DNA of 64,000 bases from NCBI GenBank assembly GCA_033557465.1, contig CM066034.1:410666159-410730158 (forward strand). The letters are read 5' to 3'. How positions within the stretch are numbered: position 1 is the first letter of the stretch; the number at the start of each line of letters is the position of its first letter. Positions 1 through 9,130 of this stretch are shown here, in pieces. The stretch is from Ichthyophis bannanicus. Taxonomy: Eukaryota; Chordata; Amphibia; Gymnophiona; Ichthyophiidae. The notes beneath the pieces are model-generated. The model saw only the letters and a list, made by a program, of their open reading frames with translations, was not told the DNA's origin and did not search any database. A program made the translations under genes and the position numbers.

Positions 1-135
1 CTGGTTACATCACTGTCTGTGGGGTCAGAGGTTATGGGTATGATCCCACAGTGGGGTTAGTTGATAGGGCTGTCTGAGGCATTTCATTTTTTAAATTTAG
101 ATTAGTGCGGCCAGCAAAAACACCCTCAGTGCTGT
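1..135 (+). repeat. tRNA-SINE-like fragment, inverted relative to the two copies downstream
   Basis: This stretch is a diverged reverse complement of the segments near 270-440 and 665-835. Shared blocks include the 'tgcctcagacag' motif, the 'gagggtg...tttgctgg' motif and a tRNA B-box-like block near 25-45. Together they make a head-to-head inverted arrangement. It is incomplete at the window edge. Confidence 0.5.
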
Positions 136-269
136 AGCCTGAAGGTGCCTCATAAGGTACCCTCGACAGAGCTCCATAGGGCGCCCTATAGGGAACATTA
201 TAAGGTGCCTTGGCGGACAGTGCACCTTATAATGTGTCCTCTGGAGTGCCCCATAGGGTGCCTGCTGTG

Positions 270-445
270 GCGCCTTAGGTTACGGCACTGTGAGGGTGTG
301 TTTGCTGGCAGCACAGATATAAATACAACTGGCACATGCCTCAGACAGCACTGGGTAAAAGTATTATTATTCATCTGGCCCACTTGGGAATCAAACTCAG
401 GACCCCTGTAGCATCAGTCAGTGTACTAACCATTGTACTACACCT
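270..445 (-). mobile_element. tRNA-derived SINE copy 1 (antisense)
   Basis: Read on the minus strand, this begins with a tRNA-like head. It has an A-box-like block (acaatggttagta) near 425-440 and a B-box-like block (gagtttgattcc) near 388-400, spaced as in a tRNA gene. The head is followed by a non-tRNA body running to the 'tttgctgg' motif. The tRNA part is too degraded to be a functional tRNA gene. Confidence 0.6.
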
Positions 446-662
446 CTATTGCTATGTTTGCAGCTCAGCGCGCCTACTTAGGATTTCCATGCATTAACAT
501 GGGCAGTGCTGCCATCAGAGACAGTGCTGTAACCTTGCGGTGCCTCATAGAGCACCCTATACAGCGCCTTATAAGGCTCCCTATGGGCAACATTATAGGG
601 TGCCTTGGCAGACAGTGCACTTTATGATATGCCCTCTGGAGTGCCTTATGCGGCACCTTATG

Positions 663-838
663 TTACGGCACTTTGAGGGTGTGTTTGCTGGTAGCACAGA
701 TTTAAATAAAACTGGCACATGCCTCAGACAGCACTGGGTAAAAGTATTATTATTCATCTGGCCCATTTGGGAGTTGAACTCATGACCCCTGTACCATCAG
801 TCGGTGTATTAACCATTGTACTACATCTCTATTGCTAT
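663..838 (-). mobile_element. tRNA-derived SINE copy 2 (antisense)
   Basis: Second copy of the same SINE, 393 bp downstream and in the same orientation. The A-box-like and B-box-like blocks (near 815-830 and 778-792) are both recognisable. Because the flanking non-SINE sequence is also shared, the pair probably arose by tandem duplication rather than by two insertions. Confidence 0.6.
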
Positions 839-865
839 ATTTGCAGCTCAGCATGCCTACGTAAG

Positions 866-1020
866 ATTTACGCGCGTTGACGCACGCTGCTCCCTTTCTG
901 GGCGATATTGTGTGCGGCACACATTAACGCGCGCTAACGCGCACTTGCTACTTTTTGACCGGAACGCCCACTCCTTTTATGGCATCCTGCACACTAACGC
1001 CGGGCGCACATTAAGAAGGT
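866..1020. other. CpG-rich segment with 'aacgcg'-type repeats
   Basis: A short island of CpG and 'ttaacgcgcgctaacgcgc'-like words follows the SINE pair and sits in otherwise AT-rich DNA. It resembles degenerate simple-repeat units. No gene or promoter can be assigned. Confidence 0.4.
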
Positions 1021-1655
1021 TTAGTAAACATGCCCCTATATGTCCATTTGCTATTAGGTTAAACGCATATAACATGTTTATGAGAACATATGTTTTGAGG
1101 ATCCTAATCATGATACCCCTATTTTATGATTCTGATGTTCTCTCCCTTCCCTTTCTCAATGAGATGTCTTAAGTTACCCTAAGTGCTGATTGTGTATCGT
1201 CAATGCACTTCTTCAATTACTAGTTATAATATGTGCTTCTCTTCTACGTATCCTGTTATGCAATCTTTGTTTTATTTTTAAGTTATGTTCTTTACCCTAC
1301 AAAAAAACTAGTCAGGATTGATAATTATGTAGACATCTCTAACAATAATGTGTTTTTTTAATATCATGAGTCTCCTTTTTATCATTTATTTATTTATTTT
1401 TTTAATCTTGTATCGTTCATTTATAGAAGTTATTTGTCCCAAATTTGGATTTCTATAATGAACATTGCATGTTATTCAGTAAGTTGTTTGTTTTTTTCCT
1501 GTGTCTGTGCTGTTTTTCTTCACACTATTTGTTTGGTGCTTATCCCTTAAGATTGGATACATTGTGTTTGTCCATCATAGATACTGTCTGAGTTACACAT
1601 GTCCTCTTCATTTTGTATATATGTCAGAATTTGTGTTAGTCTTATTTTCTAATTC

Positions 1656-1688
<33 letters not shown>

Positions 1689-1905
1689 CATTTTAATAAT
1701 TTATTGTTTTAATTATTTTTATCATTTTTAACTGTTTAACATTGTAACATACATCATTTGGATATGCTTTCCCTTTTCTTATTTTATTTTTAACAATGTT
1801 TGTTCTTTTATATGAAAGTGATGTTCTGAAGAAGGCTCATGCCGAAACACGGCCGTGTCTGAGTCACTGGATATGAATAAAGGACTTTTTTGTTTGACTT
1901 CTCGC
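1021..1905. other. AT-rich DNA without a recognisable gene
   Basis: No coding region is supported. There is a short GT/TA microsatellite at about 1658-1690. At 1812-1895 there is a block with 'gaagaaggctcatgccgaaacacgg' character followed by 'aataaagga'. It faintly resembles the 'gaagaaaccgcgacagcgg' block inside the palindrome near 58400, and may be the end of an unidentified repeat. Confidence 0.4.
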
Positions 1906-1939
1906 TTTTTATGTCCTCTAGTGGTTCATCTGCCATATA

Positions 1940-2420
1940 CCAGGTTTGATTATAATAGAGTGGTCCTGTGCACGCATCCTCAATTCCTCCCAAAGGTGGT
2001 ATCTGCTTTCCATCTTAAACATTTTCTCTTCCAATTTTCTTCCCAAGGCCTCACGCCCATAAAGGGAAAGTGGCTCTGCACATGCTGAACTGCAAGCGAA
2101 CTTTGGCCTTCTACCTACAGTGAACAAAGGCCCACCGAAGGTCCATCCAGTTGCTTGTCTCTCTTGATCCCAGCACAACAGGGGCTGCCATTTCCAAATA
2201 CAGTCTACCAGCCAAATTAAGAGTACATCTCTTTTGCTTATGCCCAGGCTGGCCTGAGTATTGATGGTCATGTCACAGCTCACAAAGTCAGAGTCGTCAT
2301 GGCTGCATCAGTGGCCAACTTGTGCTCACTCTCCATGCAGGAGATTTGCAGGGCTGCAACATGGTCTTCTGTCCACACATTCACTACTGTTTGGATGCGG
2401 ATTCCCAACACGACAGCAAC
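1940..2420 (+). pseudogene. DIRS-B tyrosine recombinase, C-terminal remnant
   Basis: In the family this enzyme integrates the circular DNA copy of the retrotransposon by a tyrosine site-specific recombinase reaction. Translation of parts of this region gives 'LPKVVSAFHL', then 'TAHKVRV', then 'ICRAATWSSVHTF'. These are the conserved YR C-terminal blocks seen again at 29830-30567. The HxxR box reads HKVR. The reading frame is broken by stops and indels between the blocks, and the N-terminal half is missing. This is a dead fragment, identified by comparison with the better copies inside this window. Confidence 0.75.
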
Positions 2421-2696
2421 TAAGGCCAATCTGAACGCTAGCACCTGTTTGGGGATTAAAATCCAACTCTATCCCCCTAAGGCCCTTCTGTCCATCCAGG
2501 CTATGAAAAAAAGAAAACGGAGACTGTATGGTGAAGAAGCTGTATCAGATGAGCTCCTCCTTGGGGACTATCAATTTTGTATATAGTTGATTCTCCAGTT
2601 TTTGTTTCAGTTGCCCCTGTTGGGCTTTTCAGCCTCCTCGGTTTTTGGTAGACTATAGCTTGAGAGTCCCGTACGTGAGAACTTCATTCCTGCTTG

Positions 2697-3000
2697 TCCA
2701 CAGAGAAAAGGTACTTAGTTACTCATCTGTAGTAGGTATTCTACGTGGACAGCAGGAATAAGTCCTCACAACCCTCCCATCTCCCCGAGGAGTTGTCTTC
2801 TGCTACAGCTTTGTTATCATACTGGAGAAGATGATGCCACAGCAGGTGGGAAGGCAGGAACACAGGCGCGGTGGAGCCTCACAAAAGTTTCCAGTAGAAG
2901 CTGGGGGGCATTCCCAAACAGGGCTCTGTCTGTGACATCACCCATACGTGAGGACTTATTCCTGCTCTTCACAGAGAACACCTGCTACAGGTCAGTAACT
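2697..3000. repeat. DIRS-B fold-back terminal unit (copy 1)
   Basis: The segment at 2717-2778 and the segment at 2948-3000 are imperfect reverse complements of each other (agttactcatctg ... gtcagtaact, with 'cagcaggaataagtcctcac' facing 'gtgaggacttattcctgct'). The spacer is about 170 bp. The layout matches the internal complementary region plus right terminal repeat of DIRS elements. Confidence 0.75.
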
Positions 3001-3142
3001 ACCTTTCCTTATCGTCCCTCCAGTCTAATCCCAAACCTCTGGGTTAAGCACCTCCTCCAGCAGCTTTGGAGACTGAGAAACGTCACTCTTCTGATGACAG
3101 TGGTACAATAGCCCCGGGACTGCCTCCTCTGTCCAGTTATCT
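3001..3142 (+). repeat. DIRS-A left inverted terminal repeat
   Basis: It is the reverse complement of the right repeat at 9443-9543, continued at 13677 after the CR1. Matching blocks include 'cctcctccagcagctttgga' and 'gtcactcttctgatg'. The two repeats differ by scattered substitutions, so the element has aged since insertion. Confidence 0.88.
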
Positions 3143-4055
3143 CAGTCTCCAAGCAGCTGGAGGTTGGTGAGCCTGGAGGTTCAGGGCTCACTGGAGAAAC
3201 ACTTAAGGAAAGTTGTTAGAAGACTTTTAGGACCAAATTGGTTAATTTCCTGATTTAACGATATTGACCCCCCCCAAAAAAACATGAGGCTTTCCTTCCC
3301 CCCCTCCCCCACCTCTATCCCCCCGATTCAGCTACAGGAGGCAGGAGAGAGCAGAATATTAGGTTCAGAGGGGGCTGAGCTCCGTTTCCCGAACCCACTG
3401 TTTGGGTGAGGAAACGGCAGTGGGAACAGAAGAGAGCTCTGTCAGAGTCAGTTGCTAAGGGCACGGCAGACTCCGGAATCGCCACAGGACTGTCTCCTCA
3501 TTGCTGTGTTCTCCCCCGTCGCGGAAGCCACTGTTCGGCTGAGCACAGGGAGGCCAGACGTGTTGCCCACAGCCCACAGCCCGCGGAGCAAGAGGTAAGC
3601 GTTGCTACCTTAAAGTCGGTCGATGGGCGGAGTAAGGAGCAAGCATGCAGTGTAACGGAAGGTAGGTCCAGGCCATGTGGTGCAAGTGTGGGAAACGTGG
3701 CAGGGTATCGCGGCTTACAGGAAGCTCAATTTGCATCACAGACCTGCGGTTTTTTCATGATTTGGCAGCCAGAGGCAAAGTCTGCATGAACGGATAGTTA
3801 AAAAAGAAAAAAAGAAAAAAAAAAAAGGATAATACTTAAAAGCATTGCATTGTATTGTGGGACTCAGGTTTCAGTCAGATCAGACTGCTGTGTCTTCAAT
3901 CTAGAGAACTTCAGGTGAATGTTTTTATATAGATATTGATGATAAATACTGAGACATATTTTTATATGTACTAGGATTCTTGTGAGACAAACAGAGAAGT
4001 GCTGGTGGCAAGCCTTCTAAGCCGCAGTGCTTAGTGTGCGGTTCTAGAAGGGGTA
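3143..4055 (+). other. DIRS-A 5' non-coding region
   Basis: This leader between the left terminal repeat and gag contains homopolymer runs (C/A near 3270-3320, A near 3804-3827) and an accidental ORF at 3406-3789 with no recognisable domain. It is the probable location of the element's promoter, but no specific motif can be named. Confidence 0.5.
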
Positions 4056-5110
4056 GTGTCTGACACTGGAGTCTGTAGAGGTTGCAGTCAGGAAGCCACC
4101 TCAATGGAGCAATTGTTAGAAATTCCTGGGGACAGTCAGAAGGGGCCGGCTGTAGTCGTGGAGCCAGTTTCCCCGTCCGAACCATTGCTGGAACCGGTGG
4201 TGGGCCCCTCCTGGGCTTCAGATCTCCCGCCTTCTCAACCGACATTACCGGGGGGCCTGGCGGAGATATTTTCGCCAGACTTCCTAGCTCTTATGCAGCA
4301 GGCCTTCAGTGGCAGTAAGAAGGGGCCAGATCCTGCTTCAGCTGTGGCGGAGCTGGGTGTGAAGCGGCCGGGAACCCCTCTAAGTTCAGTGACTAACGAG
4401 GTCCCTTTAAAAAGACCTAGAAAGGTAAAGAATAGACAGGAGCAGTCAGAGGCTTCGGTTTGCCCTCTTTCGGAGGATGGGGACCAATAGTTGGACCTGG
4501 AAGATGAGTTGGAGGAAGGAGAGTTGATAGAACAAGAGGACCAGGCTAGAGTGATCCGAGTGTTTCGCCGTGACGAATTGCCAGCGCTCATAACGGAAAC
4601 TCTGAAGGCCCTTAACATGCCAGCAGCAGTGCCGTCGGAAGATGCAACCTTAGAGGATCCCTTGTTGCAGGCATTTCGTAAGATGCAAAAAGCTTTCCCT
4701 GTGCACACAGTGGTGCGGGAAATGATTCAGGAGGAATGGGACATGCCCGAGGCAGCTCTTAAGGGTTCCAGGATAATGGCACGCCTTTACCCGTTAGTGG
4801 ATCAATATCGTGAGTTGTTTAAATCTCCTAAGGTAGATGCAGCGGTCTCCGTTGTGACCAAGAAGACCACCATTCCGGTGGAAGGTAGTGCTGCTAAAGA
4901 TACTCAGGATAGGAAATTGGATACCTTGTTAAAACAAGTGTTTGACTTGAATGTCCTCTCCATCCAGGCATCCATTTGTGGAGCATGGGTAGCGAGAGCC
5001 TGTCTGCGCTGGGCCCAGCGGATTCAGGGAGAGATGTTGGACGAGAGAGATGGGGAGGCAGCTAGGTTAGAGTCTGGGACAGCTTACCTAGCTGACATTC
5101 ATTATGACCT
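4056..5110 (+). pseudogene. gag: DIRS-A gag-like ORF, N-terminal and central part
   Basis: This is the first ORF of the DIRS element and the presumed structural (Gag-like) protein. The frame is open from 4056 except for one in-frame TAG at 4488-4490 (codon context CAA-TAG-TTG), and continues to 5110. The N-terminal third is Pro/Ser/Glu-rich with a basic 'KRPRKVKNR' patch that looks like a nuclear localisation signal. An acidic 'DLEDELEEGELIEQED' block and a helical middle region follow. No zinc knuckle is visible. At 5111 the frame runs into a copied piece of the RT gene and a SINE. The gag sequence resumes near 5681. The stop codon may be a simple nonsense mutation. Confidence 0.7.
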
Positions 5111-5388
5111 AGTGTCTCATTTTCATATGGAAACCCTGAGATCGGTCATCGTAGCAGTGAGAGCAGGAGAATTCCTTACTTCTCTGGATCTGTCCAAGGC
5201 CTATCTTCACATTCCGATTCAACAGGAGCATCAGAAATTTCTCAGGTTTGCAGTTACAATGGGACATTTTCAGTTCCGAGCGTTGCCTTTTGGTTTGGCA
5301 ACGGCGCCATGGACTTTTACCAAGGTCATGGTGGTGGTGGCAGCCGCATTGAGAAAGGAAGGGATTCTAGTGCACCCTTATCTAGACG
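5111..5388 (+). repeat. 278-bp duplicate of the RT gene inside gag
   Basis: This segment is identical by eye to 6431-6708 of the same element, at a constant offset of 1320 bp. It carries RT motifs including 'SLDLSKAYLHIPI' and 'LPFGLATAPWTF'. It ends exactly where a SINE begins, at 'tctagacg', just inside the YLD(D/E) catalytic box. It therefore looks like the upstream flank of a SINE insertion in another DIRS copy, moved here together with the SINE. Confidence 0.92.
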
Positions 5389-5680
5389 TGGGAGGAGTGG
5401 CCTAGTGGTTAGGACAAGGTACTTCAGGCCGGAGGGCCAGGGGTTCAAGTCCCACCTGGGGACAGCAATCTCAGGCCGGAGGGACTGGGATTTCTAGTCC
5501 TATAGGTACTCCTTGTGGTCTTGGGCAAGCCACTTAACCCTCCATTGCCCATGTTCCCTGTAAGTATTAGCGTATGTGTGTCATATCCCCTCGTGTTAAA
5601 TGTATCTCCCAATTGACCGCTTTGACCCGGTGAAAAGCGGGATATAAATACAGCTAAATAAATAAATAAAAATAAAATTA
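5389..5680 (+). mobile_element. tRNA-derived MIR/CORE-like SINE
   Basis: The head is tRNA-like, with an A box (tggcctagtgg, about 5398-5408) and a B box (ggttcaagtcc, about 5442-5452). The body contains the MIR-like stretch 'cttgggcaagccacttaacc'. The 3' end reads 'aaaagcgggatataaatac' followed by an (aaat)n tail. That tail resembles the 3' ends of the L2-like LINE copies near 16030, 47050, 53690 and 59950. Such tail sharing is how SINEs borrow a LINE reverse transcriptase. Confidence 0.85.
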
Positions 5681-6060
5681 GGAGCCTGTCTAAGAGTATG
5701 GCGTCAGTGATAGAGGCAAGGCGATATCTTTGGCTGCGAAATTGGGTGGCAGATGGGTCCTCCAAGGCCAGACTGAGTAAACTACCCTTCAGGGGTAAGC
5801 TACTTTTTGGAGAGGATTTGGATAAGTTGGTGAAGGAGCTCACGGAGTCCAAAGAAGGGGGGGGGGGGGAGACTATCAGAGGACAAGCAAAAGCAAGTAC
5901 GCCTGACAGCAAAGAATAGAGGTCAACAGAGAGAATTCCGCCATTTCCATCCAGCCAGGTTCAGCCCATTTCAGAGGGGACATTTTTTGTATAAGAATCA
6001 GGGGTTTTGAGGTTTTAGAGGAGCTAACAGAGGGTTTGCTACACCCTCTTCCTCGAACCT
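5681..6060 (+). pseudogene. gag: DIRS-A gag-like ORF, C-terminal part
   Basis: The gag frame resumes after the SINE with 'SLSKSMASVIEARRYLW', an arrangement typical of DIRS Gag C-termini, and runs to a G run at about 5859-5868. Beyond this run the plausible protein (Arg/Phe/Gly-rich, 'FHPARFSPFQRGHF') continues in another frame and leads into the RT ORF. The G run is the likely slippage or indel site. Stops around 6009-6020 further damage the junction with RT. Confidence 0.6.
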
Positions 6061-7778
6061 TCGGAAGCCACAATGAAGCCAGGAGGGCCCAGATAGGATT
6101 GGTAGCCGTGGGAGGTCGACTACGGGAGTTTTATCTTGCTTGGGTCCAGATTACTTTCGATCATTGGGTGTTGGAGGTCATTCAAGAGGGCTATGCTCTC
6201 GAGTTTCAATGTCCAGTGGTCGATGCTTACATTCAATCTCATTGCAAAGCGGCCCTCAAGATTCAAATGGTGCGAGAGACATTGGAAAGGCTGATGAGTC
6301 TCAATGCAGTGGTGCCAGTACCACCAGACCAGTGCGGATATGGTCAATACTCCATATACTTTGTGGTGCCAAAGAAAGAAGGATCCTTTCGTCCGATTCT
6401 GGATCTAAAAGGGGCAAATTGCTGTCTACGAGTGTCTCATTTTCATATGGAAACCCTGAGATCGGTCATCGTAGCAGTGAGAGCAGGAGAATTCCTTACT
6501 TCTCTGGATCTGTCCAAGGCCTATCTTCACATTCCGATTCAACAGGAGCATCAGAAATTTCTCAGGTTTGCAGTTACAATGGGACATTTTCAGTTCCGAG
6601 CGTTGCCTTTTGGTTTGGCAACGGCGCCATGGACTTTTACCAAGGTCATGGTGGTGGTGGCAGCCGCATTGAGAAAGGAAGGGATTCTAGTGCACCCTTA
6701 TCTAGACGAATGGCTAATTCGGGCAAAGTCCGAGAGGGAGAGCAAGTCGGCAACAACCAGAGTGGTAGAGTTTCTTCAGAGCCTAGTTTGGGTGGTCAAT
6801 ATGGCAAAGAGCAGACTGGAACCATTGCAAACTCTAGAGTATCTGGGAGCCTGTTTCGATACCAAGGTAGGAAAGGTTTTTCTGCCACAGTTGCGAGTGC
6901 AACGATTGAGAAAGCTGGTCCTCACATTTATGAGCAGAAGGAATCCTACGGTGTGGCATTATCTACAGTTGCTGGGTACTATGGCAGAGACTCTCGAGTT
7001 AGTGCCGTGGGCACGGGCTCCTATGCAACCGTTACAGAGAGCATTGCTATGGAGGTGGTCACACCAGGACAATCCATTGTCTCGGAAACTCTCATGTTCA
7101 CCGGAGACGAAACAATTGCTGCAGGTGTGGCTAGGTCCAGGGGTTCTCAAGAAAGGTATGCCCCTGGAAGCACCTGCATGGATACCACTTACGACAGACG
7201 CCAGTCTCTTGAGCTGGGGAGCGCACATCGATGGAGATTTCACCCAGGGATGGTGGACAGAGGTAGAAAAGACTTGGTCCATCAACAGGTTGGAGTTGAG
7301 GGCAGCCGCTCTGGCGCTAAAAGCCTTTCAGGGGCAGCTGAAGAAAAAGGCAGTGCGAATGTTCTCCAACAATGCAACCACAGTAGCCTACATCAATCGT
7401 CAGGGAGGCACCAGCAGTGTGTCTCTGGAGTCCGAGGCCGAAGAATTGTTGCTGTGGGCAGAAGAAAATCTGGTGGCCTTGTCGGCAGCTCATGTAGCAG
7501 GAGTGGACAATGTGCCGGCCAATTTTTTGAGTCGAGTCAAGGTGGATCCAGCGGAATGGGTTCTCCATCCGGAGGTGTTCAAGATGATTGTGGACCGATG
7601 GGGAACACCAGTAATGGATTTGATGGCGACGTTCGAATCGGCAAAGGCCAGCAGATTCTTCAGCAGAAGGAAGGAAAGAATGTCGGAAGGTCTGGATGCT
7701 CTCATTCAGAAGTGGCCCGAGCATCAGCTCTTGTATGTATTTCCCCCTTGGGTCCTGATAGGTTGGATGCTACAATGA
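6036..7778 (+). CDS. DIRS-A reverse transcriptase - RNase H - methyltransferase-like polyprotein
   Basis: In the family this protein copies element RNA into DNA and removes the RNA strand. RT spans roughly residues 40-290, with 'SLDLSKAYLHIPI' near 155 and the catalytic box YLDE at 222-225. The neighbouring DIRS-B copy has YLDD, so the last Asp is replaced by Glu here. RNase H spans about 380-490, with Asp388, Glu420 and 'FSNN' at 443-446; Asn445 stands where DIRS-B has Asp. The C-terminal methyltransferase-like domain shows 'DLMATF' near 528 and 'YVFPPW' near 567. The ORF is open for 580 residues, but the two active-site changes suggest a dead enzyme. The ATG at 6036 lies upstream of conserved sequence, so the true start is uncertain. 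Confidence 0.88.
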   Translation: MLHPLPRTFGSHNEARRAQIGLVAVGGRLREFYLAWVQITFDHWVLEVIQEGYALEFQCPVVDAYIQSHCKAALKIQMVRETLERLMSLNAVVPVPPDQCGYGQYSIYFVVPKKEGSFRPILDLKGANCCLRVSHFHMETLRSVIVAVRAGEFLTSLDLSKAYLHIPIQQEHQKFLRFAVTMGHFQFRALPFGLATAPWTFTKVMVVVAAALRKEGILVHPYLDEWLIRAKSERESKSATTRVVEFLQSLVWVVNMAKSRLEPLQTLEYLGACFDTKVGKVFLPQLRVQRLRKLVLTFMSRRNPTVWHYLQLLGTMAETLELVPWARAPMQPLQRALLWRWSHQDNPLSRKLSCSPETKQLLQVWLGPGVLKKGMPLEAPAWIPLTTDASLLSWGAHIDGDFTQGWWTEVEKTWSINRLELRAAALALKAFQGQLKKKAVRMFSNNATTVAYINRQGGTSSVSLESEAEELLLWAEENLVALSAAHVAGVDNVPANFLSRVKVDPAEWVLHPEVFKMIVDRWGTPVMDLMATFESAKASRFFSRRKERMSEGLDALIQKWPEHQLLYVFPPWVLIGWMLQ

Positions 7779-7846
7779 ATAGAGGTTCACAAGGGACAAG
7801 TTATTCTGATAGCGCCAGATTGGCCGAGAAGACAATGTTACCGTGA
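6140..7846 (+). other. Long ORF in the -1 frame over the RT gene (568 codons)
   Basis: A second frame stays open for 1.7 kb across nearly the whole RT-RNase H-methyltransferase gene. The product is Ser/Gly/Arg-rich with no known domain. The DIRS-B copy at 33527-34570 has an ORF in the same relative frame over the same gene region. In Dictyostelium DIRS-1 the recombinase gene overlaps RT, but here the recombinase lies downstream, so this is not it. It may be a codon-usage shadow rather than a gene. Confidence 0.3.
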
Positions 7847-7873
7847 TCTGATAAGGCTCTTGGTGGAACGTCC

Positions 7874-9002
7874 TTGGCGCCTACCAATTCAAAAGGACCT
7901 GTTGTTCCAGGGGCCCAGTCTCATGCCTCAGGTGGATCAATTCTCGTTTACTGCTTGACTCTTGCAAGGGCAAGGCTAAGGGCGAGAGGATACTCCTTGG
8001 GGGTTATTTCCAGCATGTTAAAGATTAGATGGAGGTCTACCTCTTTGGCGTATGCCCATATCTGGCGGGTGTTTGAGGCATGGTGTGCGGACAGGTCCCT
8101 AGAAGCATTGAGAGCTTCGGTGTCCCACATGTTGTCTTTCTTACAGGATGGTCTTGACAAAGGATTGGCGACAGCGTCCTTGCGGGTGCAGGTGGCAGCA
8201 CTTGCCTGTTATAGAGGGAAGATAAAAGGGGAGATGTTGGGAACGCATCCAGACATTAAATGTTTTTTGAGAGCTGTGTCACTTTTGAGGCTGCCATGTA
8301 GGTCGGCGGTGCCTACGTGGGATCTTAAGTTGGTGTTGGACGCATTAGTAAGCGAGCCCTTTGAGCCTTTGGTTAAGGATCTTACTCTAAAGGTCGTATT
8401 TCTCATGGCGATTTGTTCAGCTCGGAGAATTTCAGAGTTGCTGGCTCTGTCTTGTCAGAAACCTTTTTTGTCATTTTATGATAAGAAAGTGGTGTTGCGA
8501 CCAGTTCCATCTTTCTTGTCCAAAGTAGTTTCAGCTTTTCATGTGAATCAAGTAGTCTCTCTCCCGGTATTTGGGGGAGCTACTGATAATTCAGACGCTG
8601 AAAGGCTGCATTTTCTGGATGTTCGCAGAGTGTTGAGGAGGTATATACGACGTACAGCAAGTTTCCGGAAGATGGATAGGCTGTTTGTTCTCTTTGGAGG
8701 AGCGAGAAAAGGAGAAGCCGCCTCTAAAGCTTCCATTGCCAGATGGATTAAAGAGGCTATAGTATCTGCTTACATTTTTAAGGGTAAGACAGTGCCGGAA
8801 GGACTTAGAGCGTATTCGACCAGGGCACAAGCGACGTCCTGGGCTGAGTACAGTTTGGTGCCGCCTAATGAAATTTGTAAGGTGGCCACTTGGTCGTTGT
8901 TATTCGTTTGTCAGGCATTACCGTCTTGATGTTCAGGCGGAAAGGGATACTTGGTTTGGATTGGCGGTGCTTCAGGCTGGTCTAGCAGGTCCCTCCCATT
9001 GA
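7874..9002 (+). pseudogene. DIRS-A tyrosine recombinase (frameshifted)
   Basis: This is the integrase-equivalent of DIRS elements. The open frame 7874-8929 covers the N-terminal SAM-like DNA-binding region (residues about 20-120, 'WRVFEAWC', 'LRVQVAALACYRG') and most of the catalytic domain. The first catalytic Arg lies in 'SARRISELLAL' near 184. The usual HxxR box reads YSTR (314-317), so His is replaced by Tyr; the copy at 39800 has HSTR. A one-base deletion near 8903 shifts the frame. The other frame supplies 'FVRHYRLDV', including the region of the nucleophilic Tyr, and ends at 9002. Both lesions should inactivate the enzyme. Confidence 0.85.
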
Positions 9003-9035
9003 CTTTTTTTCACTGCTCTGTTACATCCCCAGAGG

Positions 9036-9130
9036 TTCGGGACTAGACTGGAGGGACGATAAGGAAGGTGAAATTAGACTTACCTGCTAATTGTTGTTCC
9101 TTGAGGAACTCCAGTCTAGTCCCGTATCCC
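9036..9130 (+). repeat. DIRS-A internal complementary region
   Basis: The first half is the reverse complement of the left terminus at 3001-3042. The second half is the reverse complement of the right terminus at 13679-13738. The halves meet at 'gataaggaaggtgaaatt'. In DIRS replication this region templates the joining of the two ends into a circle. It is a clean example that fixes both ends of the element. Confidence 0.9.

Larger units (their letters stand above)
128..865. repeat. Two tandem copies of a ~393-bp unit
   Basis: The block starting 'agtgctgta' at 128 recurs at 521 with the same order of sub-blocks: a 'ggtgcctcata'-rich segment, 'gagggtgtgtttgctgg', 'ctggcacatgcctcagac', 'gggtaaaagtattattatt' and 'ccattgtactaca'. 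The period is about 393 bp, with roughly 85% identity by eye. The short ORFs across the unit look accidental. Confidence 0.8.
1906..3000 (+). mobile_element. 3' remnant of a DIRS-like retrotransposon (family B)
   Basis: This remnant holds the C-terminal part of a DIRS tyrosine recombinase, a 3' non-coding stretch, and a fold-back terminal unit at 2697-3000. That terminal unit is homologous to those at 29340-29652 and 34907-35222. The copy is 5' truncated. Its right terminus (...ggtcagtaact) directly abuts the left end of the DIRS-A element at 3001, so DIRS-A landed at or beside this older terminus. Confidence 0.75.

Noticed and set aside
270..445. Possible tRNA gene on the minus strand
   Set aside because: A and B box-like blocks are present but the cloverleaf does not hold and the block is duplicated with a SINE body; it is a SINE head.
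3406..3789. 127-codon ORF in the DIRS-A 5' region
   Set aside because: No domain; it lies between the terminal repeat and gag in a non-coding position; composition looks random.
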